Positions 33,685-43,240 of a stretch of DNA of 64,000 bases are shown here, piece by piece (position 1 is the first letter of the stretch; every line of letters starts with the position of its first letter). A program made the translations under genes and the position numbers. The notes under the pieces are model-generated. The model made no database searches. It worked only from the letters and a program-made list of their open reading frames with translations, and had not been told where the DNA came from. This stretch comes from Trebonia sp963836195 (lineage in GTDB: Bacteria > Actinomycetota > Actinomycetes > Streptosporangiales > Streptosporangiaceae), in NCBI GenBank assembly GCA_963836195.1, contig CAWIIX010000005.1, positions 682,001 to 746,000 on the forward strand, in the 5' to 3' direction.

Positions 33685-34704
33685 ATGGAAGCTCTGATCG
33701 TGGTCATCGTGCTTTTGGTGATTGCCGGAGTGATCGCACTCGGACGTTCGATGAAGGTCGTCCAGCAGTACGAGAAGGGCGTTCTCTATCGGTTCGGCCG
33801 GGTGGAGTCCCAGCTGCTCGAACCGGGCCTTGTCTTCATCCGGCCGATCGGCGACCGGGTGGAGAAGGTCAACATGCAGATCATCGCGATGACCGTGCCC
33901 GCCCAGGAGGGCATCACCCGCGACAACGTGTCGGTCCGGGTGGACGCGGTCGTGTACTTCCGCGTGGTTGACCCGATCAAGGCCACGGTGAACGTGAACA
34001 ACTACGTGAACGCCGTCTCCCAGCAGGCGCAGACGTCGCTGCGGTCGATCATCGGCCAGTCCGAGATGGACCAGCTGCTGGCCGAGCGCGAGACCGTCAA
34101 CAAGAAGCTCCGGCAGACCATCGACGAGCCGACCGAGGAGCCGTGGGGCATCCGGGTCGAGCGGGTCGAGATCAAGGACGTGTCGCTGCCCGAGGGCATG
34201 AAGCGCTCGATGTCGCGGCAGGCCGAGGCCGAGCGCGAGCGGCGCGCCCGGATCATCACCGCCGACGGTGAGTACCAGGCGTCCAAGCGGCTGGCGGCGG
34301 CGGCGTCGGTGATGGCCAAGGACCCGGCCGCGCTGCAGCTGCGGCTGCTGCAGACCGTGGTCGAGGTGGCGGGCGAGAAGAACAGCACGCTGGTCATGCC
34401 GGTCCCGGTCGAGCTGCTCCGGTTCTTCGAGAAGATGGCGCCCGGCCCGGTCGCCGCCACCGGGTCGACCGCGCTGGCGGACGCCGAGGCCGAGGACGCC
34501 GCCAACGCCGATCTCGGCGACGCGGAGGTGGCCGCGGCCGAGGCGGCCATCGCTCACTTGCCTGCGCCCCCGGCGGCACCGGCGCCCGCCGCCGTGCCCG
34601 AGCTGGGCGAGGTGCCGCCGGTGCCGCAGGTGCCCCCGGTGTCCGGCGCGTCCGGCCTGCCCGAGCTCGCGCCCGGCGAGGAAGTTCCGGCCGCCGACCG
34701 CTAA
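33685..34704 (+). CDS. SPFH/Band 7 (slipin-type) membrane protein
   Basis: 339 residues from ATG 33685 (GAGGAGGCGG upstream). One N-terminal helix (LIVVIVLLVIAGVIALG), then the SPFH domain: VVQQYEKGVLYRFGRV, EGITRDNVSVRVDAVVYFRV and QTSLRSIIGQSEMDQLLAER, followed by a coiled-coil (RQAEAERERRARIITADGEY). Slipins scaffold membrane microdomains. The C-terminal 90 residues are Ala/Pro/Glu-rich and poorly conserved. It is usually paired with NfeD, which is absent here; downstream are DUF4177 and ridA. Confidence 0.9.
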   Translation: MEALIVVIVLLVIAGVIALGRSMKVVQQYEKGVLYRFGRVESQLLEPGLVFIRPIGDRVEKVNMQIIAMTVPAQEGITRDNVSVRVDAVVYFRVVDPIKATVNVNNYVNAVSQQAQTSLRSIIGQSEMDQLLAERETVNKKLRQTIDEPTEEPWGIRVERVEIKDVSLPEGMKRSMSRQAEAERERRARIITADGEYQASKRLAAAASVMAKDPAALQLRLLQTVVEVAGEKNSTLVMPVPVELLRFFEKMAPGPVAATGSTALADAEAEDAANADLGDAEVAAAEAAIAHLPAPPAAPAPAAVPELGEVPPVPQVPPVSGASGLPELAPGEEVPAADR

Positions 34705-34714
34705 TGTGAGCGCC

Positions 34715-34870
34715 ATGACAAAGTGGGAGTACGTCACCGTGCCGCTGCTGTCGCACGCGACCAAGCAGATCCTGGACAACTGGGGCGACGAGGGATACGA
34801 ACTCGTCTCGGTGGTGCCGGGCCCGACCGCCGAGCAGCTGGTCGCCTACATGAAGCGGCCGAAGGCGTGA
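34715..34870 (+). CDS. DUF4177 small protein
   Basis: 51 residues from ATG 34715: MTKWEYVTVPLLSHATKQIL, then LDNWGDEGYELVSVVPGP. The WEYVTV...LxxxGxxGWELV/YELVSV pattern is DUF4177. The stop overlaps the ridA GTG by four bases (GTGA). The gene is conserved in this position in actinobacteria between the ArsA pair and ridA. Function unknown. Confidence 0.85.
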   Translation: MTKWEYVTVPLLSHATKQILDNWGDEGYELVSVVPGPTAEQLVAYMKRPKA

Positions 34871-35328
34871 GCACCCCGTCGGAGCGGCTGGCCGCGCTCG
34901 GGCTCACGCTGCCGCCGGTGGCACCGCCGCAGGCGGCCTACGTGCCCGCCGTCCGGACCGGCAACCACGTCTACGTGTCCGGTCAGCTGCCCCTGGCGCA
35001 CGGGAAGCTGCAGGCGACCGGGAAGGTCGGCGACACCGTGACCGCCGAGGAAGCCGCCGGGCTGGCCCGGCTGTGCGCGCTCAACGGGCTCGCCGCCGCC
35101 GCCTCGGTGGCGGGCGGCCTGGACGCGATCAGGCGGATCGTCAAGGTCACCGGCTTCGTCGCCAGCGTGCCGTCCTTCACCGGGCAGCCGGCCGTGATCA
35201 ACGGCGCGAGCGAGTTCTTCATCGAGGTCTTCGGCGAGGCCGGGCGGCACGCGCGGAGCGCGGTCGGGATGGCGGTGCTGCCGCTCGACACCCCGGTCGA
35301 GGTCGAGCTGATCGTCGAAGTCGCGTAA
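34867..35328 (+). CDS. RidA family protein
   Basis: 153 residues from GTG 34867 overlapping the DUF4177 stop. RidA/YjgF fold: VRTGNHVYVSGQLPLAHGKL, GGLDAIRRIVKVTGFVAS and GEAGRHARSAVGMAVLPLDT. The conserved Arg of canonical enamine/imine deaminases (RxSxGV) appears here as RHARSAVGMAVLP, consistent with activity. It would remove reactive enamines made by PLP enzymes. Confidence 0.9.
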   Translation: MSTPSERLAALGLTLPPVAPPQAAYVPAVRTGNHVYVSGQLPLAHGKLQATGKVGDTVTAEEAAGLARLCALNGLAAAASVAGGLDAIRRIVKVTGFVASVPSFTGQPAVINGASEFFIEVFGEAGRHARSAVGMAVLPLDTPVEVELIVEVA

Positions 35329-35342
35329 GGGCGCCGGGCGGC

Positions 35343-36275
35343 GTGCGGATACGGCTTGACTGGTTCGGCGAGAAGCTCGCGCAGCGGCTGGCCGACCTTG
35401 AGGCGGGGCGGATCGCCCCGGCGGTCCCTCGCGACGCCGCGACGGTGATGCTGCTGCGCCCGGCCGGTGCCGGTGCCGGTACGGGTTCCGCGGTCGGCGT
35501 TGCCGGCCCGGCCAGCGCGGCCGGGGTCGAGGTGCTGATGCTGCGGCGGGTGGCGGCGATGAAGTTCGCGCCCGGCGCCTACGTGTTCCCCGGCGGCTCG
35601 GTCGACCCGGCCGACTACGACGCCCCGGTCGGCTGGCACGGGCCGGACCCGGCCGAGTTCGGCGCCCGGCTCGGCGCGTCGGCCGAGATGGCCCGCGCGC
35701 TCGTCTGCGCGGCCGTGCGAGAGACGTTCGAGGAGGCCGGCGTGCTGCTCGCGAGCGCGCCCGGCGGCGGCCCGGTGGCCGACCCGTCCGGGCCGGCCTG
35801 GGAGGCGGACCGGGCGGCACTGGTGGCCGGGGACGTGACCCTGGCCGAGCTGCTGTCGCGGCGCGGCCTGGTGCTCCGCGCGGACCTGCTGGTGCCGTGG
35901 GCGCGCTGGATCACCCCCGAGGGCGAGCCGCGACGGTTCGACGCGCGGTTCTTCGCCGCCGCGCTGCCGGCCGGCCAGGTGGCGACCGGGCACGCGGCGG
36001 AATCCGACCGCATCGCCTGGCTGCGTCCGGCCGACGCCATCGAGTCCGCGCGGGCCGGGCAGATCTCGATGCTCCCGCCGACGGCGACCACGCTGCACGA
36101 CTTCGCCGTCGCGAGCGCGGACGGCGCCGTCGTCGGCGGAGCCGTCGTCGGCGAGGACGCCGTAATCGAGATTCTCGGCCGCCGCCGCGTGATCGAGCCG
36201 GTCGTGCCGCGGCTCGTCCTCGAGGACGGCCGGGCCTGGCTCTACGTCCCGGACGAGGTGGGGTACCCGCTGTGA
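35343..36275 (+). CDS. NUDIX hydrolase family protein
   Basis: 310 residues from GTG 35343 (VRIRLDWFGEKLAQRL). The NUDIX part begins ATVMLLRP..VEVLMLRRV and has GAYVFPGGSVDPADYD followed, after an insertion of about 35 residues, by the box ALVCAAVRETFEEAGVLL. The RE-TFEEAGV core is intact, so metal-dependent pyrophosphohydrolase activity is plausible; substrate unknown. It overlaps the next gene by four bases. Confidence 0.85.
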   Translation: MRIRLDWFGEKLAQRLADLEAGRIAPAVPRDAATVMLLRPAGAGAGTGSAVGVAGPASAAGVEVLMLRRVAAMKFAPGAYVFPGGSVDPADYDAPVGWHGPDPAEFGARLGASAEMARALVCAAVRETFEEAGVLLASAPGGGPVADPSGPAWEADRAALVAGDVTLAELLSRRGLVLRADLLVPWARWITPEGEPRRFDARFFAAALPAGQVATGHAAESDRIAWLRPADAIESARAGQISMLPPTATTLHDFAVASADGAVVGGAVVGEDAVIEILGRRRVIEPVVPRLVLEDGRAWLYVPDEVGYPL

Positions 36276-37090
36276 ACGCGGAATCCGGTCTCCGCCCGGC
36301 CGACGGCAGCCGGGCGGCCGACGGCATGGGCACCGCCCGCGCCTGGTGCGTGCTGGCGCCCAACCCGTCGCCGATGACGCTTGACGGCACCAACACCTGG
36401 ATCATCGCCGAACCCGGCTCGCCGACGGCGGTGGTGGTCGACCCCGGGCCCGACGACGAGGGCCATCTGCGGCGGGTACTCGAGCTCGCCTGCGCCTCCG
36501 GCCGGCGGGTGGCGCAGATCGTGCTCACCCACGGGCACCCGGATCACTCGGCCGGCGCGGCCGCCTTCGCCGAGCTCAGCGGGGCGCCGGTCGGGGCTCT
36601 CGACCCGGCCTTCCGGCTCGGCAGCGAGGGCTTCGGGCCGGGGACGGTGCTGACCAGCGGCGGCTGCGAGCTCCGGGTGGTGGCTACCCCGGGGCACACG
36701 GCCGACTCGCTGAGCCTGCTCCTGACGGCCGACGGCGGCCTGCTGACCGGCGACACGGTGCTCGGCCGGGGCACCACGGTGATCGCCGGCGACGGTTCGC
36801 TGAGCGACTACCTGCGGACGCTCGACGAGCTCCGGGCGCTGGCGGACGAGGCCGGCCTGGGGGTGCTGCTGCCCGGCCACGGGCCGCTGCTGGCGGATCC
36901 GGCCGGGGTACTCGACTACTACATCGCGCACCGGCGGGAGCGCCTCGATCAGATCCGGGCGGCGCTCGAGGGCGGCGCGCGCACGCCCGCCGAGGTCGTC
37001 GCGGTGGTCTACGCCGACGTGGACCGGGCGCTGTGGCCGGCCGCCGAGCAGTCGGTCCGCGCCCAGCTGGACTACCTGGCGGGCCGCTAG
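36272..37090 (+). CDS. Metallo-beta-lactamase fold hydrolase
   Basis: 272 residues from GTG 36272. Metal motif LTHGHPDHSAGAAAF (HxHxDH), VVATPGHTADSLSLLL, GDTVLGRGTTVI and LLPGHGPLL. The C-terminal helical part (RRERLDQIRAALEGGARTPA) is that of the LACTB2/RNase-like subgroup. Substrate not known. Order ridA-NUDIX-MBL-crp matches mycobacteria and Streptomyces. Confidence 0.9.
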   Translation: MNAESGLRPADGSRAADGMGTARAWCVLAPNPSPMTLDGTNTWIIAEPGSPTAVVVDPGPDDEGHLRRVLELACASGRRVAQIVLTHGHPDHSAGAAAFAELSGAPVGALDPAFRLGSEGFGPGTVLTSGGCELRVVATPGHTADSLSLLLTADGGLLTGDTVLGRGTTVIAGDGSLSDYLRTLDELRALADEAGLGVLLPGHGPLLADPAGVLDYYIAHRRERLDQIRAALEGGARTPAEVVAVVYADVDRALWPAAEQSVRAQLDYLAGR

Positions 37091-37118
37091 GCCCCGCGGC
37101 CGGGCCGTTACCCGGCCG

Positions 37119-37802
37119 CTAGCGGGCGCGCTTGCGGAGCCGCTCGGTATCGAGGATGAGCACCGAGCGGGCCGAGATCTGCAGCCACCCCCGGGCGGCG
37201 AAGTCGGCCAGCGCCTTGTTCACCGTCTCGCGGGACGCGCCGACCAGCTGCGCCAGTTCCTCCTGGGTGAGGTCGTGGTGCACGTGCAGACCATCGGGTT
37301 CCTGGGTGCCAAAACGGTCAGCGAGGTCGAGCAGGTTCTTGGCCACCCGGCCGGGGACGTCGGTGAACACGAGGTCGGCGGTCACGTCGTTGGCCCGGCG
37401 CAGCCGCTGGGCGAGGGCGCGGAGCATATGCAGCGACACATCGGGCCGCTCGCGGAGCCAGGGCGTCAGCGCCTCGTGCTTGAGCGCGCCCAGCACCGCG
37501 TCGGTCACGGCGCTGGCCGAGGAGGTCCGCGGCCGCGGGTCGAACAGCGACAACTCGCCGAACATCTCGCTCGGCCCGATCACGCTCAACAGGTTCTCGC
37601 GGCCGTCGGCGGCCGCGCGGGTGAGTTTCATCTTGCCGTCGATCACCACGTAGAGCGCGTCGCCGTCATCGCCCTCGAGGAAAAGGTGCTCGCCACGCGA
37701 GAGTTTCACCTCCGCCATCTGCCGGCGGAGGGCGCGGGCGTCCTCGTCGTCAAGTCCGTCAAATAGCGGTGCCCGTCTCAGCACGCTTTCCGTGTTGTCC
37801 AC
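37119..37802 (-). CDS. crp: Crp/Fnr-family global regulator
   Basis: 227 residues from GTG 37802. The cNMP-binding domain has LFLEGDDGDALYVVIDGKMK and the phosphate-binding cassette MFGELSLFDPRPRTSSASAV. The C-terminal HTH is LTQEELAQLVGASRETVNKAL. This matches the actinobacterial Crp/GlxR orthologue at the same locus in mycobacteria, a cAMP-responsive regulator of carbon and development. The usual nth neighbour is missing. Divergent from the NlpC/P60 gene; no perfect TGTGA-N6-TCACA site was found in between. Confidence 0.92.
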   Translation of the reverse strand: MDNTESVLRRAPLFDGLDDEDARALRRQMAEVKLSRGEHLFLEGDDGDALYVVIDGKMKLTRAAADGRENLLSVIGPSEMFGELSLFDPRPRTSSASAVTDAVLGALKHEALTPWLRERPDVSLHMLRALAQRLRRANDVTADLVFTDVPGRVAKNLLDLADRFGTQEPDGLHVHHDLTQEELAQLVGASRETVNKALADFAARGWLQISARSVLILDTERLRKRAR

Positions 37803-37976
37803 CGGTCCTCCTCGCTCCCAACCTGGCCATTACCAAGTGTGAGTCATGCGGTGCCATGCTCTGCGCCCGGCACCCAAAGTATTCCCGCCTACGTTGACAA
37901 AGTGCATGGACCTCCCCGGCATTCCTGCGACTTTCGACTACCCTACGTAGCGATGTGATTGCGTCTGGGGGGCGGA

Positions 37977-39254
37977 ATGGGTACTGCCTGGCGTCGCCTC
38001 GCCGTTTCCGGCGGCCTCCGGCTCGCCGTGCTCGGGCTGATCGGCGCGGTGAGCGCGGCGGCGGTGGGGGGAGGAACGGCCGCGCTGACGGCGGTCCGGG
38101 CGCGGGCGGACGGCAAGCCGAGCGCGGGGCAGTTGTCCTCGGCCCAGAACCTGGTCGCCTCCCGGGCGGCCGCGCTGGCCCGGGCCGCGGTCAAGGCGGG
38201 CACGCTGACGGCGGCCCTGGCCGGACTCAGGACGCAGGCGGAGGCGCTGGCCGAACGGTACGACCACGAGGTCTCGCTCGAGCAGCAGGCCTCCGCCGCC
38301 TACCAGGCGGCCGAGACCCGGCTGGCGGTGGCGAGGAGGTCCGAGCAGCGCGCGGCGGCGCAGCTCGCCCAGCTGGCGGCGGCCGAGTACGAGGCCGATG
38401 GCGGCCCGAGCATGGCCGCCGCCGTCTTCGCGGGCATCACCAATCCACGCGGCTACCTAGGGGCGATCGGCCTCCAGCAGACGATGGACGATCAGCGCGC
38501 CGACCTGCTCGCCGCGAGCCAGGCCGACGCGATCGTCACCCGGCTCTTCAGCCAGCAGGCGGCCGGGCTGCTGGCGCAGCGGCGGGCCGCCGCCCAGACG
38601 GCCGCGTTCCTGAAGGCGGCCGTGGCGGCGGCGGTCGGCCGCCAGACGGCCGTGGTCCGGCTGGCCGAGGCGTCCAGGACCCGGCTGGCGGCCGAGGCCG
38701 CCGTCGCGCGGGCGAGCGCGGCCACGCTCGCGGGGGCGGGCGGTTCGGCCGCCTCGGCCGCCTCGTCGTCCGTTGTCACCCAGCCGGGCGCCGTCGCCGC
38801 GAGCGTGCTCGCGGGCGGCCCCAGCGGCGCCGCCCCGGGCGTGTTCGCGCCCGACTGGGCGCCCGACGCCGGCGCGAGCGCGGCCCAGGGGGACACGGCC
38901 GCCGACTGGGCGCTCACCCAGCTCGGCCAGCCCTACCAGTGGGGTGCGGCCGGGCCGCGCTCCTACGACTGCTCCGGGCTCGCGCTGCAGGCGTGGGCCA
39001 GGGCGGGCGTCCGGCTGCTGCACTGGACCGGGTACCAGTGGGTATCCGGGCCGCACGTGCCGCTGGCCGGCCTCCGCCGGGGCGACCTGGTGTTCTACGC
39101 CTTCAATGCCGCCGACCCGGCCACCATCCATCACGTCGGCATCTACCTCGGCCGCGGCCTGATGGTCGACGCCCCGTACACCGGGTCGTTCGTGCGGATC
39201 GACAGCATCTACGCCTTTCCCGGCCTTATCGGCGCCACCCGCCCCGCCGCCTAA
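37977..39254 (+). CDS. Secreted NlpC/P60 peptidoglycan endopeptidase
   Basis: 425 residues from ATG 37977 (GGGGGGCGG just upstream). Signal sequence LRLAVLGLIGAVSAAAVGGG, a long Ala-rich coiled-coil (50-290), and C-terminal NlpC/P60 with the catalytic Cys in RSYDCSGLALQAWARAGV, His in IHHVGIYLG and the third polar residue in APYTG. It should cleave D-Glu/DAP cross-bridges in the wall, as Rip proteins do. The coiled-coil may gate activity. Confidence 0.9.
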   Translation: MGTAWRRLAVSGGLRLAVLGLIGAVSAAAVGGGTAALTAVRARADGKPSAGQLSSAQNLVASRAAALARAAVKAGTLTAALAGLRTQAEALAERYDHEVSLEQQASAAYQAAETRLAVARRSEQRAAAQLAQLAAAEYEADGGPSMAAAVFAGITNPRGYLGAIGLQQTMDDQRADLLAASQADAIVTRLFSQQAAGLLAQRRAAAQTAAFLKAAVAAAVGRQTAVVRLAEASRTRLAAEAAVARASAATLAGAGGSAASAASSSVVTQPGAVAASVLAGGPSGAAPGVFAPDWAPDAGASAAQGDTAADWALTQLGQPYQWGAAGPRSYDCSGLALQAWARAGVRLLHWTGYQWVSGPHVPLAGLRRGDLVFYAFNAADPATIHHVGIYLGRGLMVDAPYTGSFVRIDSIYAFPGLIGATRPAA

Positions 39255-39348
39255 GGGCAGGTCACGTCGTGCGTTGGCTACAGAGTGTTCGCTAAATGTT
39301 TGGCCGCTGACGGTGGGTGGCGGGGCCTGTTACGCGTAACCTGACCAG

Positions 39349-40057
39349 ATGGCGGAGACTAGGCGGTGCGAGCGCTGCGGCATGGAATTCATGCCCAAGC
39401 GCGAGCATGCCCGGTTCTGCTCCGCTCGCTGCCGGGTCGCCTGGAACCGCGAGAACTGGAACCTGGTCAACCGCGACCAGCAGAAATGGGGCAGCGAGAA
39501 CTGGGACGACGGGGACCGCCGCCCGGGCGACCGAGCCGAGCGCCCTCGGCTGGGCGCTGGTCGCCATGCGCGATACCACCGACCGGCTCGGCAAGGTCAG
39601 GGCGAGCGACCGCGCGCAGGCCTTCGCGGTGATCGGCGAGGCCGTCTGGTGGGTCACGATCGTCGACGCCACGCTGGTGCGGTACTACCCCGACGACTAC
39701 GACGGCGCGCTGGCGGGGCTGCCCGGGTGGCAGCGGCGGGTGACCGAGGCCACGTTCGGCGGCCTCCGGTTCGTGCGGAACCGGATGGGCTACTACGCCG
39801 ATCACGCCGACTTCATCCAGCCCCGGCCGGACGAGGTCGAGGGCGGCGACGCGCCGATCACCGAGTGGACCTGGCGGTCGCTGCCCGCCCCGACCCTGGA
39901 GACCCTGCCGCCGCGCGGCCAGGAATGGGAGCTGAGCCGGTACCGGGCGTACCAGGACCGGCTGGCCGGCCGCCCGATCGGCGAGACCTTCGCGCTCGCC
40001 TCCGCCTTCCTGACGCTGGTCGCGTCCCAGGCGGGCGCGGCCGCCCTCGGCGCCTGA
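39349..40057 (+). CDS. Zinc-ribbon hypothetical protein, one frameshift
   Basis: The first frame (39349 to about 39490) gives MAETRRCERCGMEFMPKREH and ARFCSARCRVAWNREN, a treble-clef zinc motif with four Cys. The second frame picks up by about 39540 as ATEPSALGWALVAMRDTTDR and continues to 40057 with RYYPDDYDGALAGLPGWQRR and FGGLRFVRNRMGYYADHADF. The shift is one extra base between 39490 and 39545. Corrected length is about 235. Similar proteins are widespread in actinobacteria without known role; the ribbon suggests nucleic-acid or protein binding. Confidence 0.65.
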
Positions 40058-40189
40058 AGGCCGGACGAAGACCCATAATTCGGAAGAATCACGCAAAGTT
40101 AGTATCGTAGCGTGTATTGTCTGTTACACCGTGTTATGAGACGATCTTTCTAGGGCCGGAAGGCGCGGTTACCTGGAGAGGCTCGCGGC

Positions 40190-41118
40190 ATGTTCATGGC
40201 CCGGCATAGGCGGTCGGCGCGGCGCTCGTCGGCCCGCAACGGGCCCGGCCGCGCCCGGTATCGGGGCGCCAGGCGCTGTGGGTGAACACGCTTGAGCGCC
40301 GGTACGACTTCCACCTCGGCGAGGCGATCAGGGCCGCGATCGAGGGCAGCCACGACAAGGCGACCAAGCACTCGGGAACCGCGCTCTCGATCAGCCGGGA
40401 GCTGTACGCCGGCGCGCCCGACCCGGCCCGGCACCAGCCCGAGCTGGCGGCCGCGCTCTGCGCGCACGCTCGCTACCGGGCCGGGTGGCAGGCGCATCGC
40501 GATGCTGGCCGAGTCGGCCGGGCACTACGCCGAGCTGGCCGAGGCCGACCCCGCGGTCTACGAGGTCGCGCGGATCGACGTGCTCACGCGGGTCGCGCTG
40601 GCGTCGGACGAGGCGGGCAACACGGCGGCCGCCATCGGCCTGCTGCGCGAGGTCATCGGGATGTACCTCAAGGCGCCGGCGGCCGATCCCGAGGAACGGG
40701 ACATCGGGCTGGCCAGGGCCCGTTTCCAGCTCGGCCGCTGCCTGCTCGCGACCGGGCAGCCCGGAGACGGGCTGGCGGAGATCGATACCGGGCTCGAGCT
40801 GGCGGCCGAGGTGCTCGACCGGCTCGGGCGCTCGCGACCACGGAGCCCGGCTGGCTCGACTCCGCCCCCCGGTACCTGCAGCTGGCGGCCCCGGACTGGT
40901 CGGCGGCGGCGGTCCGGTCGATGACCGGGCACGCGGCCGCGGGGCGATGGCAGCGGGCGGCGATCTCGGCCCAGGCCGCCATCCTGATCTCGGGCGGCCT
41001 GGCGGGCCTCGGCGGCGAGACGCTCCGCGACGCGCACGCGGCGATCGCCGCCCGGGCGGAGGCTATCTTCCGCGACGGCGCGTTACAGGCCCTCGTGCTC
41101 CACGTGGCGCTTGCGTGA
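40190..41118 (+). pseudogene. Unknown helical (TPR-like) protein, several frameshifts
   Basis: Start probably ATG 40190 with GGAGAGG 9 bases before it. The conserved-looking pieces are in different frames: ERRYDFHLGEAIRAAIEGSH (from 40282), AMLAESAGHYAELAEADPAV (after an extra C at about 40495) and TTEPGWLDSAPRYLQLAAPD (after a missing G near 40827); the first 30 residues also need a shift near 40270. Helical repeats such as NTAAAIGLLREVIGMYLKAP resemble TPR. Third-position GC stays coding in each piece. Type pseudogene records the broken frame; sequencing error is equally possible. The 3' end overlaps ppa. Confidence 0.5.
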
Positions 41119-41574
41119 ACGCTCAACCTCGGCCTCGGCGGCCGCGCGGCCGGCCCAGTGCGAGCCCTCGACCGACTTGCCGGGCTCCAGGTCCTTGTAG
41201 ACCTCAAAGAAGTGCTGGATCTCCAGCCGGTCAAACTCGGGGACGTCGTCGATGTCCTGCAGGTGCGCCTGCCGGGGGTCGCTCGCGGGGACGCAAAGGA
41301 TCTTGTCGTCCGGGCCCTTCTCGTCGGTCATCTGGAACATGCCGATCACCCGGGCGGTCACCAGGCAGCCGGGGAAGGTCGGCTCCTCAAGCAGCACCAG
41401 GGCGTCAAGCGGGTCGCCGTCGCCGCCAAGCGTCTCGTCGATGAACCCGTAGTCGGCGGGGTACCTAGTCGAGGTGAAAAGCATCCGGTCAAGCCTGATC
41501 CGGCCGGTCCGGTGATCGACCTCGTACTTGTTCCGGTGGCCCCGGGGGATTTCGATGACTACTTCAACGTCCAT
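41083..41574 (-). CDS. ppa: Inorganic pyrophosphatase
   Basis: 163 residues from ATG 41574 (MDVEVVIEIPRGHRNKYEVD); longer readings upstream lack support. Family I soluble PPase: the active-site block is YPADYGFIDETLGGDGDPLDALVL, with metal-binding Asp, plus DIDDVPEFDRLEIQHFFEVYKDLEPG. It hydrolyses PPi to drive biosynthesis. ppa beside dacB, tilS and hpt is the usual actinobacterial order. Confidence 0.96.
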   Translation of the reverse strand: MDVEVVIEIPRGHRNKYEVDHRTGRIRLDRMLFTSTRYPADYGFIDETLGGDGDPLDALVLLEEPTFPGCLVTARVIGMFQMTDEKGPDDKILCVPASDPRQAHLQDIDDVPEFDRLEIQHFFEVYKDLEPGKSVEGSHWAGRAAAEAEVERSRKRHVEHEGL

Positions 41575-41705
41575 GTTCGCTCCACACGTTAGTAACTGAT
41601 TTACTCCATTGTCGCCGGTCGCATGTGCGCGGCCGGACGGCGGGTCCATCGACGACCGGCGATGTAGCCCTAAGCTGCTGGGCACACTCGCTTCCCGCGA
41701 AAGGT

Positions 41706-43176
41706 ATGTTCGTGCACCGCACACGGACCATGGCCGTGGCCACGCTGGCCCTGCTGAACGTGTTCACGCTCGGGGCCGGGGCCGCGGTGGCGCACATGCT
41801 CCCGCCCAGGCTCGCGGCGCTGCGCATCCCCACCACCGCAGGCGGGCCGCTGATCGCGGCCGCGCCGGTGCTGGCGCCCGCGGGCACATCGACGACCGAG
41901 ACCGCGGGCACGCGGTCGCAGGCGGCCCTGCCCACCGCAGCCGGACTCAGCGCCATGCTCGGCGCGGCGCTGCCCTCGGCCGATACCGGGCCGGGGGTCG
42001 GCATCGAGGTCGCCGACGCGCAGACCGGCCAGGTGCTCTACCAGGACAACGCCAGCGCGCTCGCCACCCCGGCCTCCACCACCAAGCTGATGACGGCGGT
42101 GGCCGCGCTCGCGGTGCTGGGCCCTGATGCACGGTTCACTACCGCGGTGCGGCAGCAGAAGGGCACTATCGTGCTGGTAGGGGGCGGTGACCCTACCCTC
42201 GCCGTGAATCAGTACCCCTCCTCCGACTACCCGCAGCCAGCCACGCTCGCCGCACTGGCGGCGAGCGCCGCACGCGCGCTGAGGGCGCAGGGGCGCGATT
42301 CCGTGCGGCTGGACTACGACGCTTCACTTTACCGTGGGCCGGGCCTGGCACCCGGCTGGACCGACGGCGACGTCAGTACGGGAAATGTCACACCGATCGT
42401 CGCCCTCGAGGCCGATCAGGGCCGGCTGACGCCGGGCCGGCGCGCTGCAGGACTCCGACGATCCGGTCAACTACTCGGCCCGGACGATGGACCCGGTCGG
42501 CCTGACCGTGGCGGCGTTCGCCGAGCCTGCTCGAGCGGGACGGCATCTCGGTCGAGGGCACGCCCGCGCCCGTCACCGCCCCCGCCTCCTCGACGCTGCT
42601 GGCCAGCGTGACGTCGCCCACGGTGGCCGCGATCGCCGAGCAGATGCTGCTCGAGTCCAACAACGTGATCGCCGAGAACCTGGCCCGGCACGTGGCGATC
42701 GCGCTGGGGATGCCCGCCACGTTCGCGGCGCCGCCGACGCGGTGATGACCGAGGCGCGCCGCCTGGGCGTGACCACGCCGATTCAGCCTGGTCGACGGCA
42801 GCGGCCTGTCGCCGGACGACGGCATCGCGCCGGAGACGCTGGTGCGCGTGCTCGAGCTGGCGGCGAGCAGGCCGCGGCTGCGGGCGGCCATCACCGGGCT
42901 GCCGGTGGCCGGCTTCGTCGGGACGCTCTCGTCCGGCGACAGCGACTTCGGCGGGATCGGCGGCCTGGCCGACGGCACCGCGCGCGGGGTGGTGCGGGCC
43001 AAGACCGGGAACCTGTCCACGGTCGCGACGCTGGCCGGGCTCGCCTACGACCGCGCGGCAGGCTGCTGATCTTCGCGATCATGGCCCCGCAGGTGCCCGG
43101 GGCAGGCCTGCTGCAGAACGCGGCCGACGCGATCGACTCGGCCGCCGCCGGGCTGGCCGGATGCGGCTGCCGGTAG
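41706..43176 (+). pseudogene. dacB: D-Ala-D-Ala carboxypeptidase (PBP4 type), at least five frameshifts
   Basis: The N-terminal part (41706 to about 42436) reads well: signal/anchor helix, SxxK in TPASTTKLMTAVAAL, and GGGDPTLAV. Then the peptidase S13 sequence jumps frame near 42440, 42526, 42730, 42787 and 43062, always with recognisable pieces: QDSDDPVNYSARTM, LLESNNVIAENLARHVAIAL (SxN), VDGSGLSPDDG and RAKTGNLSTVATLAGLA (KTG). Two extra C bases occur before CTG codons. Repair gives a protein of about 490 residues. It is either a young pseudogene or a badly sequenced gene. Confidence 0.75.
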
Positions 43177-43240
43177 GCGGCGCGCGGGGAAACGGCCGCC
43201 GCATCTGCCGTTACCGCCGGCGAGCACGTACGGTAGGACT

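Noticed and set aside
37803..37976. Crp autoregulatory site
   Set aside because: TGTGA words occur (near 37838 and 37954) but without the matching TCACA half at the right spacing.
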